Positions 1 to 6,241 of a stretch of DNA of 7,244 nucleotides are shown piece by piece. Within the stretch, counting starts at the first letter, position 1. Every line of letters starts with the position of its first letter. The notes below the pieces were generated by a model. It was not told where the DNA came from. It searched no databases and saw only the letters and a list, made by a program, of their open reading frames with translations. The stretch spans positions 1 to 7,244 of the forward strand of contig CALCJG010000408.1 of NCBI GenBank assembly GCA_937967705.1, read 5' to 3'. The stretch is from an uncultured Spirochaetia bacterium (GTDB lineage Bacteria; Spirochaetota; UBA4802; JAGODF01). Position numbers and translations under genes: made by a program.

Positions 1-16
1 TGTGCTCTTCCGATCT
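1..16. other. Residual Illumina TruSeq adapter at contig end
   Basis: The first 16 bases read on the minus strand are AGATCGGAAGAGCACA, which matches the start of the standard Illumina TruSeq read adapter base for base. The HD-GYP reading frame supports this: codons up to position 18 give the expected M-E-A-R-I-I of the conserved region after the GYP motif, and the adapter then replaces the expected alanine/aspartate-rich continuation. These bases should not be treated as genomic sequence. Confidence 0.95.
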
Positions 17-1610
17 CGATGATTCGGGCCTCCATGAGTATGCTGCCGTCATCCAGGCCCTGGGGATACCCCGTGCCGTTGACCCTCTCGTGATGCTGGT
101 TGACGATCTTTGCAATAGGCCAGGGAAATTCTATATTCTTCAGGATGTCATGTCCGATCTGGCTGTGGGTCTTGAGCAGGGAAAACTCGATATCCGTCAG
201 GGCACCGGGCTTGCTCAGGATCTCCGAGGGAATGGATATCTTGCCGATATCATGCAGAACGGAGGCGATCTGAATCCCGCTGACAGTCTCATCGGGAAGC
301 CCCAGTTCCCGGGCTATGGCGCAGGAGAGCCTCGAAACGCGGTGCTGATGACCCGCCGTGTAGGGATCGCGCTTTTCCATGGCCATGGCAAGGGTGAGCG
401 CCGTGTCGTTGAGGACCTTTTTGAGGTGCAGGAGGTTTTGCTGTATCTCCTTTTCCGTCTCCTTCTGATAGGTGATGTCCCGCCCGCTCAAAACGGCGCC
501 GATCATCTCGTCTCTGCCGTTAACCAGAGGCTCGAAAGAAACCTCCAGCCAGGTAAAGTCCTTATCCTCTTTCCGGCAGAGGGCCTCAAGGCTCCCCCCC
601 TTTCGTAAAGAAAAGGCTTTATCCGCTTCCTCGCAGACATAGTCCCGGTGATCCGGGTGAATGAACTCGCAGACGGGCCTCCCGATCATATCCTCCCTTC
701 TGAATCCCAACACCTTCTCGTGCGAGGGGCTGACATAACGAAACACCCCGTCCCTGTCCACCTGGCTGACCATGTCCCGCATGTTGTCGGTGATCAGGCT
801 CAACTGCCTCTCCTTCTGTGAAATCTCCTTCTTCATCATCTTGACGTCGTTGACGTCTATCCAGAAGCCTATGATCTCGGCGGGTTCCCCGGCATCATCA
901 AACAGGAGGGTCATGTTGTCGTAGATCCAGCGATACTTGCCGTCCTTTCCCATAAACCGGTACTCGCAGGTGCAGCTTCCCTCCTTCTGCAGAAGGACAA
1001 ACCCTTCCTTAATCCTTGCCAGATCCGCCTCATGAATACGGGATATCCAGAAATCCGGCCGGGTATACTCCTCCGGACTGAAACCGAAAACGCCCCAGAA
1101 GTTCTCGCTGACAAAATTGAACTCGTACATCCCGGTGTGCCGGCAGAAATAGATGACCGCCGGTCCCCTCGTCAGCATGTGCATCAGCTTGTTCGTACGC
1201 CAAAACTCCTGCTCATCATGGAGCGCCCTGCCGTTTTGAGGGGGATCCTCCAGCGACTGGAGCACCGCTTCGGCCAGGCGGGTGAGATCGTTTTCCAGAA
1301 TGACATCGCTGGCCCCCGCCCGAAAAAAATGGATGACCGTTTCTGCATCCCGAAAATCCCCCAGGAAGAGAAAAGGAATGTTGTGGATACCCTCACGCAC
1401 CAGTCTTAGAACCCCCAGACCGTCAATATCCGGAAGATTATGATCCGAAATGACGATATCCGGGTTTTCCTTCAGGTATTCCCGGCAGACAGCCAGGGAT
1501 GCCGCCTGTTTCCATCGAATCTGCCATCCTTTGCCGCTGAAAAAGGAGGCCATCTCCTCGTCAATCCTCCTCCGGTTGCCGTAATACAAGACAGTGCATT
1601 CCTTTGCCAT
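17..1610 (-). CDS. Receiver-like/PAS/PAS/HD-GYP signalling protein (probable c-di-GMP phosphodiesterase), 3' end missing
   Basis: About 531 codons are open from an ATG at 1610-1608 to the contig edge; the stop lies beyond it. The start has a GGAG Shine-Dalgarno 8 bases upstream. Residues 1-120 are receiver-like, with phosphoacceptor D56 in SDHNLPDIDG. Residues about 135-252 and 269-380 are two PAS domains, the first ending in the usual YRWI...GFWIDV pattern, the second with GRDIT. A helical linker leads to an HD-GYP domain from about 400, showing H421, the HD pair H453-D454 in HDIGK, H482, H487, H506-H507 and the G-T-G-Y-P motif at 512-516. HD-GYP proteins hydrolyse cyclic di-GMP in the cytoplasm, and all the metal-ligand motifs expected up to the break are present, so it is probably active. 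The receiver is odd: the acidic pair after strand 1 is Y9-Y10, the usual Thr/Ser is G84 and the conserved Lys is E106. It is divergent from the IclR gene and has its own strong promoter. Confidence 0.93.
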
Positions 1611-1647
1611 CTGCTCAACTCCGATTTTATATTTATTCGACAATAGC

Positions 1648-1658
1648 GAACATCGTTC
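1648..1658. promoter_or_regulatory. Short palindrome GAAC-ATC-GTTC at the predicted start of transcription
   Basis: Two 4-base arms, GAAC and GTTC, flank a 3-base centre directly downstream of the -10 of the HD-GYP promoter. This is a sensible place for a repressor site, perhaps for the divergent IclR regulator, but the arms are short and could arise by chance. Confidence 0.25.
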
Positions 1659-1687
1659 ACTTTAGTCTAGCTGGACGGTTTTGTCAA
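1659..1687 (-). promoter_or_regulatory. Sigma70-type promoter of the HD-GYP gene
   Basis: On the minus strand a perfect TTGACA (1687-1682) is followed after exactly 17 bases by TAAAGT (1664-1659), a near-consensus -35/-10 pair. Transcription would begin near 1652, giving a leader of roughly 40 bases before the ATG at 1610. Identified by pattern only. Confidence 0.72.
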
Positions 1688-1711
1688 CATTAATTCATTT
1701 TTTTTATTCCT

Positions 1712-1740
1712 TTCATTCAAAAGGGATGATATAATATAAT
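1712..1740 (+). promoter_or_regulatory. Probable promoter of the IclR gene with two overlapping TATAAT hexamers
   Basis: Two perfect TATAAT hexamers share a base at 1730-1735 and 1735-1740. The second has TTCATT (1712-1717) 17 bases upstream as a weak -35. The region is very AT-rich compared with the genes around it. Predicted transcription starts lie near 1742-1748, about 30 bases before the IclR start codon. Which -10 is used cannot be told from sequence. Confidence 0.55.
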
Positions 1741-1776
1741 CATGAATAACATGCGATATGGGCGAACCGGAGGATC

Positions 1777-2556
1777 ATGCCTGTAGCAGGTAATAGAGAA
1801 AAGCATATAAGGGTGATAAAGAAGGCCTTCGACATTCTTGAGCTTTTTTTATTCGACAACAAACCCTTGAGCCTTACGGAAATATCACAAAAACTATCCC
1901 TCCCCAAAACCACGGCCATAGGGATTCTCCAAACCCTGACAGGCCTCAATGCCCTGGAATTTGACCTTCAGACAACTAAATACCGGCTGGGTCCCGTACT
2001 CTTCCATCTGGGCATGCATTTCATTTCCAACATCGATTTTGTCGCCCTGGCCAAGGTCTGGATGGAGCGGCTCTGCCTGATGTTTCAACAGACGGTCAAC
2101 GTGGGCATACTGCATAACCATAAGGTGATAACCCTGGTGCAGGCGGAACCGGGCAGGGAAGACCTGATATCCCTTCCCCTGGAGGGAACCACACTGCCGG
2201 CACACACCTCGTCGATCGGCAAGATGTTTCTGGCATTCATGAACGAAGCAAGCAGGAACATACTGCTGAAAGATTACCAGTTCAGCCCGCTAACCCCCCG
2301 CTCCATCAGCAGCCGCGAGAGGCTGGACAGGGAGCTGGAGGAGATTTCGCAGAAGCGAATCTCCTTCGATGAGGAAGAGAGCGTATCGGGGGTATCCAGT
2401 ATCGGAAGCGCGCTGTTCAATTCCGTAAACCAGATCATCATCGGTTTTTCCATTACGGGAAAAGCCGAGAGCATCAACCATCAGAGGGACAAAATAGTTA
2501 AGGAGGTACTCTACACCTCCGAGAAGGTATCCGCCCTCTTCGGTTATTCGCACTGA
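1777..2556 (+). CDS. IclR-family transcriptional regulator
   Basis: The 259-residue product has the usual IclR length and two-domain layout. Residues 10-75 form the N-terminal winged helix-turn-helix, with the helix-turn-helix at about 31-54 (LSLTEISQKLSLPKTTAIG) and the wing ending in YRLGP. Residues about 80-255 match the C-terminal effector domain: LPLEG...PAHTSSIGKMFLAF corresponds to the family's conserved ligand-pocket loop, and DEEESVSGVSSIG (from 198) to its D-x-E-x-x-x-G-V-x-x-I pattern. Such proteins bind small carboxylic or aromatic acids and repress or activate neighbouring genes. The ATG at 1777 has GGAGG only 3 bases upstream, which is tight; a GTG at codon 13 is an in-frame alternative but less likely. 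Divergent from the HD-GYP gene and first in a run of three plus-strand genes. The effector and targets are unknown; autoregulation is an inference. Confidence 0.93.
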   Translation: MPVAGNREKHIRVIKKAFDILELFLFDNKPLSLTEISQKLSLPKTTAIGILQTLTGLNALEFDLQTTKYRLGPVLFHLGMHFISNIDFVALAKVWMERLCLMFQQTVNVGILHNHKVITLVQAEPGREDLISLPLEGTTLPAHTSSIGKMFLAFMNEASRNILLKDYQFSPLTPRSISSRERLDRELEEISQKRISFDEEESVSGVSSIGSALFNSVNQIIIGFSITGKAESINHQRDKIVKEVLYTSEKVSALFGYSH

Positions 2557-2603
2557 CAGACCTCCCGGCAGAAACGGGGGGATCGGCAAGAATAGAGACC
2601 CTT

Positions 2604-3185
2604 ATGACACGAGATCAGCTCGCTCAATTGAAAGCTATGATCCCTCTGGCAGGAGAAGAGGCCAAGCGGATCATTCCCCTGGTACAGTACCGGGAAATCC
2701 CCGACAGAAGCGTTCTTTTGAGGGAGGGGGAAATTGCGCATAAGCTCTATATAATTGTTCAGGGATGCCTGCGCGCCTATTTCACCAAGGAAGACGGGAC
2801 TGAGATTACCTCCCAATTCTTTTTTGAGGGACAGATGGTCGCATCCTTCGAAAGCGCCCTGACCGGCAAGCCCAGCCGTATTTACATTGAGGCCATCGAA
2901 CCCGCATCCCTTTTTTATATCAGCATCACCAATCTTAAAAAGATCCTGTCAGGGGAAGAGCGGCTGAGGGAACATTTCAACCAGGTCGTAAGAGACCGGC
3001 TGGTCTATTATATGAACCTCTACTCCTCCTTCATCCTGGACAGCCCCGAAGAGAGATACAAAGCCCTGCTCAGAGACAACCCCAGACTCCTGGAGCGCGT
3101 GCCCCAGCAGTACATCGCCTCCTTCCTGGGCATCACCCCCGTATCCCTGAGCCGAATCAAGGGCCGTCTAAAGCGCAGAAATTAA
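2604..3185 (+). CDS. Crp/Fnr-family transcriptional regulator
   Basis: The 193-residue product has a cyclic-nucleotide-binding-type beta barrel at about 20-130 (LLREGEIAHKLYIIVQGCLR at 38-57), a long dimer helix near 125-150, and a C-terminal helix-turn-helix at about 167-189, where the recognition helix includes SLSRIKGRL. It is shorter than classical CRP (about 210) and resembles the compact Crp/Fnr subgroup ending in I-A-S-x-L-G-I-T-x-x-S-L-S-R-I. The canonical cAMP pocket signature (GEL...RSA) is not recognisable: the corresponding stretch reads VASFESALTGKPSR. Only one cysteine (C55) is present, so it is not an Fe-S FNR sensor. Its signal is therefore unknown. It starts 47 bases after the IclR stop, with only a weak GAGA ribosome binding site. 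Likely co-transcribed with its neighbours. Confidence 0.9.
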   Translation: MTRDQLAQLKAMIPLAGEEAKRIIPLVQYREIPDRSVLLREGEIAHKLYIIVQGCLRAYFTKEDGTEITSQFFFEGQMVASFESALTGKPSRIYIEAIEPASLFYISITNLKKILSGEERLREHFNQVVRDRLVYYMNLYSSFILDSPEERYKALLRDNPRLLERVPQQYIASFLGITPVSLSRIKGRLKRRN

Positions 3186-3240
3186 CCTTTGTTAAGGAAA
3201 CCCGTCCCCCCATTCCGTATTATTCCTCTGGTGCACATTG

Positions 3241-3247
3241 AGGAGGG
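3241..3247 (+). promoter_or_regulatory. Ribosome binding site fixing the start of the membrane cytochrome gene
   Basis: AGGAGGG lies 7 bases before the ATG at 3255, close to ideal. The same frame extends upstream to a TTG at 3189, but that codon has no Shine-Dalgarno, begins 3 bases after the previous stop and would add 22 residues without family character. Confidence 0.8.
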
Positions 3248-3254
3248 CAAACTC

Positions 3255-3758
3255 ATGACAACAACATCCCCGGGGAGAGGACGACTCCTCCTGAACTTCT
3301 GGATCGATCTCATCTCCCTCATCCCGTTCCTGATATGCCTCGCCACGGGACTGGCCATTCAGACAAACTATCACTTCCATCATTTACCAGACAGCACCCT
3401 TCTCTGGGGTGGCGACCGGCAGTTCTGGCAGGGGGTTCACCTCTGCTCCGCCTGCGCGACCCTTTCCGTGCTGATCCCCCACATCCTGCTCCACCTGAGA
3501 TGGTTTAAAACGGCGGTCTTCCGCAACTCAAGCCTGGGAGCAGGACAACGCCGATGGACGCTGGCACTCGGGGCCGTCTTTCTCCTGACCGTCATGACGA
3601 GCCTGATTTCACTCCCGCTCATCCCCGGCTCGGGACTTCATCATCTCTTCATCGAGATACACGACAAGCTGGGTCTCCTCCTGATTCCCCCGGCAACCTA
3701 TCACCTCCTGCATGGAGGAAGATGGCTGTTAAAGATTGGCCGCCGGCTTATGACATGA
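3255..3758 (+). CDS. Four-helix membrane protein with bis-histidine pattern, DUF4405/cytochrome b-like
   Basis: The 167-residue product has four hydrophobic segments at about 14-36, 60-80, 101-121 and 136-153. Helix 2 carries H62 and H76 (also H80) and helix 4 carries H136 and H150 (also H153). The identical 14-residue spacing in the two helices is what is expected of a four-helix bundle holding two b hemes with bis-His ligation. The N-terminal FWIDLI...TGLA and the LLHLRW motif resemble DUF4405 proteins and the membrane subunits of small b-type cytochromes. A role in moving electrons across or along the cytoplasmic membrane is inferred; no partner oxidoreductase or c-type cytochrome is adjacent. 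The start at 3255 is chosen for its strong Shine-Dalgarno. Last of three plus-strand genes after the IclR and Crp/Fnr regulators, so one or both may control it. Alternative: a heme-free DUF4405 membrane protein. Confidence 0.75.
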   Translation: MTTTSPGRGRLLLNFWIDLISLIPFLICLATGLAIQTNYHFHHLPDSTLLWGGDRQFWQGVHLCSACATLSVLIPHILLHLRWFKTAVFRNSSLGAGQRRWTLALGAVFLLTVMTSLISLPLIPGSGLHHLFIEIHDKLGLLLIPPATYHLLHGGRWLLKIGRRLMT

Positions 3759-3814
3759 GGGAGGTTATCGACCGGACAGGCGGTGGCGTATCATGGGCCT
3801 GAGGCAACAGCCCG

Positions 3815-4192
3815 CTATGGGCAGCGCCGGAATTTCTTGATCTCGCCCTCGCGGAAATGGAAACCCCTGGGGGCCTTCCCGTACTGAAGAAGCAGATCCT
3901 CGCCCTTCAGGGAGATAATTTTTATTTCAATATCTCCCATTCCCGGGATGGCTATGAAGAGATGATCCCCCCTGACCTGATAGTCCGCCGCCACGGCTCC
4001 CTTGACGTATTTACCGCTGGCAGTGTATTCAACGACGTAATCGTCCTTCTTTTCGGTTTTACATTTTCCCGCCGCATCGCATTCCTCGCCGATCAGTTTC
4101 CATTTGCCGGTTATCCCCTTCGGGGTTTCTTTACAGGCATGGAACGCTGCGACCGCTAACACCATCAGCAGCAGAAGTGCTGTTTTTCGCAT
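3815..4192 (-). CDS. Small exported lipocalin-like protein, possible lipoprotein
   Basis: The 125-residue product begins with MRKT and a hydrophobic stretch to residue 19, then cysteine C20. The preceding F17-H18-A19 is a poor lipobox, so lipidation is possible but uncertain; cleavage by signal peptidase I is the alternative. The mature part opens with GKWKL at 29-33, the G-x-W signature of lipocalin-like domains, and continues as alternating short strands (YVVEYTASGKYVKG, YQVRGDHLFIAI, IEIKIISLKGEDLLLQY), consistent with a small beta barrel. C38 and C44 could pair. An AAAGGAGA ribosome binding site sits just before the ATG at 4192. It is 80 bases downstream of the OsmC gene on the same strand and may share its transcript. 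Function and ligand are unknown. Its stop faces the stop of the cytochrome-like gene across 56 bases. Confidence 0.68.
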   Translation of the reverse strand: MRKTALLLLMVLAVAAFHACKETPKGITGKWKLIGEECDAAGKCKTEKKDDYVVEYTASGKYVKGAVAADYQVRGDHLFIAIPGMGDIEIKIISLKGEDLLLQYGKAPRGFHFREGEIKKFRRCP

Positions 4193-4272
4193 ATCTTTTC
4201 TCCTTTAATGTTTTGTTCGCATACTCTTCTTTTGTTTCCACAACCCTCATCCGGCATTGTCGGCCAGGGAGC

Positions 4273-4725
4273 CTATCCTGCGGGGATATCCTCCAAATGG
4301 ATCACCCTGCCGTTGCTGATGACACGATAGCGGATGGGACAGGCCTTGCGTATCATGGCGGAAACGCTGCAGTAAGTATCCTGGGACATGCGGACGGCCT
4401 TCAGCAGCTTGCTCTCCTCCGTGGGCCCGTCCACCCTGTACGTCACTTCCAGAGAGAGGAAGACCTGCGGGTCCTTCTCTGCCGTCGGGCCGGAAACTTC
4501 CATGACGAAACGATCCGGGAGTTCGGCACGCATCCTCTTAAGTATATGGATCACATCCATCCCCGAACAGCCCGCCAGCGCCTGGAGAAACATCTCCTTG
4601 GGGGTTTGCCCGCCGGATTCCCCTTCTATAGCCGGATCATGGCTGTCCATGACTGTCACCAGGGCATTGTTCTCGTTGCTCCCCTCAAAACGCATCTTGC
4701 CCTTCCACGCGACCTCTACCTTCAT
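4273..4725 (-). CDS. OsmC/Ohr-family protein
   Basis: The 150-residue product has typical OsmC length and fold markers: an N-terminal strand pair (MKVEVAWKGKMRFEG), the turn before the first core helix (GQTPKEMFLQALAGCSGMDV, 39-58), and the second cysteine motif near 117-130. The peroxidatic and resolving cysteines of the family correspond to C53 and C119; an extra C129 follows 10 residues later in IRKACPI. OsmC/Ohr proteins reduce organic hydroperoxides in the cytoplasm with reducing power from lipoyl proteins, though many OsmC-like members such as the YhfA type have no proven substrate; this sequence looks nearer to general OsmC than to Ohr. GAGGGG lies 9 bases upstream of the ATG at 4725. 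First gene of a minus-strand pair with the lipocalin-like gene and divergent from the FAD dehydrogenase. Confidence 0.92.
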   Translation of the reverse strand: MKVEVAWKGKMRFEGSNENNALVTVMDSHDPAIEGESGGQTPKEMFLQALAGCSGMDVIHILKRMRAELPDRFVMEVSGPTAEKDPQVFLSLEVTYRVDGPTEESKLLKAVRMSQDTYCSVSAMIRKACPIRYRVISNGRVIHLEDIPAG

Positions 4726-4908
4726 CTCACATCACCCCTCATTATTATGGCCCTGCTTTTATGAATTTTAAACCCCGGCCTGAATTTTTCCACAAAAAAG
4801 TATTCGACTTTTACTATTTACGGTGATAGGGGATTACCATGGTTTGGCAAATCCTGTGGGAGCGTTGAGGGAGGCCGGCATTTTCCGGAAACGGAACGGG
4901 GGAACCCA
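4726..4908. other. Divergent intergenic region between the OsmC and FAD dehydrogenase genes
   Basis: The 183 bases include an AT-rich core (about 4755-4820) that must hold promoters for both directions. I cannot assign hexamers confidently. Candidates are TAAAAT on the minus strand near 4762-4769 for the OsmC gene, and TACTAT at about 4812-4817 for the plus strand, both with poor -35 matches. A tiny reading frame at 4839-4868 is discussed separately. Confidence 0.4.
4839..4868 (+). other. Possible 9-codon leader ORF before the FAD dehydrogenase
   Basis: An ATG preceded by AGGGG with a 6-base spacing opens a reading frame MVWQILWER that ends at TGA (4866-4868), 40 bases before the GTG start of the dehydrogenase. 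Two of nine codons are Trp. No terminator/antiterminator pair is evident after it, so an attenuation role is unsupported; it may be chance. Confidence 0.2.
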
Positions 4909-6192
4909 GTGGCCAGGAAAGAGAAGAGGTATGACGTCATCATAGTAGGATCGGGGCCGGCCGGTCTGGGCGCGGCCTTCCATCTCTGCGAAAAGTCCGA
5001 CGGCAGGAGCATCCTGCTCATAGACAAGGCAAAGGTGAGCAGCGGCGGTCTGCGCAACGACTGCAAGCAGAACTACACCTACCCCGTCGGCTTTCCCCGA
5101 GACCTCTGGAGCAGGGAGGAGGCGACGGTCTATCTGGAGAGGGTGGCGACGCATCTCAACCCCGTCTATCAGACGCCGGGAAACATACAGCCCTACGTCA
5201 AGCGGGCGGAAAAGCTGGGGGTGACCCTCCTGAGCATACTGCAGGCCCATGTGGGGACGGACAGGGCGCTCCCCCTCATCAAGGGTTTACTGAAGCACAT
5301 CGAGGACCGGGGGGTGGAGGTTTCCCTGGGGCGGGAGATGCTCTCCCTGGATTACCCCCGCCGGCGGATCAGCGTCAGCGGCGAAGAGGCCGCCCTGGAG
5401 TTTACCGACCTCATCCTGGCTCCCGGGCGGGCGGCCTACGGATGGATTCAGCAGATCATGCGGTCCCTGGAGGTTCCCTTCTCGGACAACATCGTGGACG
5501 TGGGGATTCGCCTTGAGGCCCGGGCCGGGAACTATCCCATCGTGAAGGACTACTACGATCCGAAGTTCATCTTCCCCGACGGGGTGCGCACCTTCTGCAC
5601 CAACTCCGGATCGGCGCACGTGGTGAAGGAAAAGTACGAACACTACTACTCCGTCAACGGCCACTCCTTCTCCACGGGAAGGACCCCCAACGGCCTCGTC
5701 AACTTCGCCATGCTCAAAACCATCTCCCTGACCGACCCCGTGGTAAGCGGCCACGAATTTGCGGTTATCCTGGGACAGATGGCGATGCAGCTCTCGGGGG
5801 GAAAACCGATGATGCAGCGGGTGGGAGATTTCCGGATGGGCAACCGGTCCAAGGCCTCCACCTTCAACGACGACCTCTACGATTTCAAGCCGACCCTCAA
5901 GGGGGCCACGCCGGGAGACATCACCCTGGCCATGCCCGCCCGCATTTTAAGGGACATATGGAAATCCCTCAAGATGCTAGACACCATCGTGCCGGGGATA
6001 CTGCATCCCTCCACCATACTCTACTACCCTGAGATCAAGACCTACGCCAACCGACCCCGCTTCAGCGACCGGCACTTTCAGATCCGCGAGGGGGTCTACA
6101 TCATCGGCGACGGGGCGGGCACCAGCCGGGGGATCACAGCCGCCTGGGCCTCGGGGATCAGAGCCGCCGAGGGGATCCTGGGGGCGAACTGA
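4909..6192 (+). CDS. FAD-dependent dehydrogenase, COG2509-like
   Basis: The 427-residue product starts with a Rossmann FAD-binding segment, VIIVGSGPAGLGAA, with G14-x-G16-x-x-G19 and acidic D39 at the end of strand 2 (LLIDK) for the ribose. The C-terminus has the second FAD-contact motif, VYIIGDGAG at about 396-404, followed by ITAAWASGIRAAEGIL, which closes the nucleotide site. In the middle RTFC (C230) followed by a substrate-domain segment resembles the uncharacterised FAD-dependent dehydrogenases of COG2509. C52 in NDCKQN is another candidate redox or substrate-site residue. Cytoplasmic; no signal peptide. The substrate is unknown. Start is GTG at 4909 with GGGGG about 5 bases upstream; no ATG, GTG or TTG occurs in frame further up to about 4810. 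It is monocistronic, divergent from the OsmC gene and convergent with the SH3 gene. G+C is higher than in the regulators. Confidence 0.88.
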   Translation: MARKEKRYDVIIVGSGPAGLGAAFHLCEKSDGRSILLIDKAKVSSGGLRNDCKQNYTYPVGFPRDLWSREEATVYLERVATHLNPVYQTPGNIQPYVKRAEKLGVTLLSILQAHVGTDRALPLIKGLLKHIEDRGVEVSLGREMLSLDYPRRRISVSGEEAALEFTDLILAPGRAAYGWIQQIMRSLEVPFSDNIVDVGIRLEARAGNYPIVKDYYDPKFIFPDGVRTFCTNSGSAHVVKEKYEHYYSVNGHSFSTGRTPNGLVNFAMLKTISLTDPVVSGHEFAVILGQMAMQLSGGKPMMQRVGDFRMGNRSKASTFNDDLYDFKPTLKGATPGDITLAMPARILRDIWKSLKMLDTIVPGILHPSTILYYPEIKTYANRPRFSDRHFQIREGVYIIGDGAGTSRGITAAWASGIRAAEGILGAN

Positions 6193-6204
6193 AACCGCAG
6201 AGAC

Positions 6205-6225
6205 ATCCGGGGCTAATCCCCGGAT
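6205..6225. terminator. GC-rich hairpin between convergent genes
   Basis: ATCCGGGG (6205-6212), a 5-base loop CTAAT and CCCCGGAT (6218-6225) form a perfect 8-bp stem in the 49-base gap between the FAD dehydrogenase stop and the stop of the minus-strand SH3 gene. Position and symmetry fit a bidirectional terminator, but neither side has a T-run, so it is not a textbook intrinsic terminator. Confidence 0.5.
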
Positions 6226-6241
6226 TCGGCAGACCCGCCGG

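Noticed and set aside
90..608. 172-codon plus-strand frame
   Set aside because: It lies entirely antisense to the HD-GYP gene, whose frame shows conserved catalytic motifs; the plus-strand product has no recognisable domain or ribosome binding site.
2557..2603. CCCG/CGGG pairing between the IclR and Crp/Fnr genes as a terminator
   Set aside because: Only 4 bp of stem with no T-run; not enough to split the two genes into separate transcripts.
3189..3254. Upstream TTG start for the cytochrome-like gene, adding 22 residues
   Set aside because: No Shine-Dalgarno at the TTG, while the ATG at 3255 has AGGAGGG at an ideal spacing and begins directly before the first membrane segment.
3759..3814. 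GGGC/GCCC pairing between the convergent cytochrome and lipocalin genes
   Set aside because: Four-base arms with a long loop; too weak to call a terminator.
4177..4764. 195-codon plus-strand frame
   Set aside because: Antisense to the OsmC gene, which has clear family motifs.
5287..5754. Minus-strand frame of 155 codons rich in Gly, Val and His
   Set aside because: Antisense to the FAD dehydrogenase; the composition is what high-GC coding DNA produces on the opposite strand.
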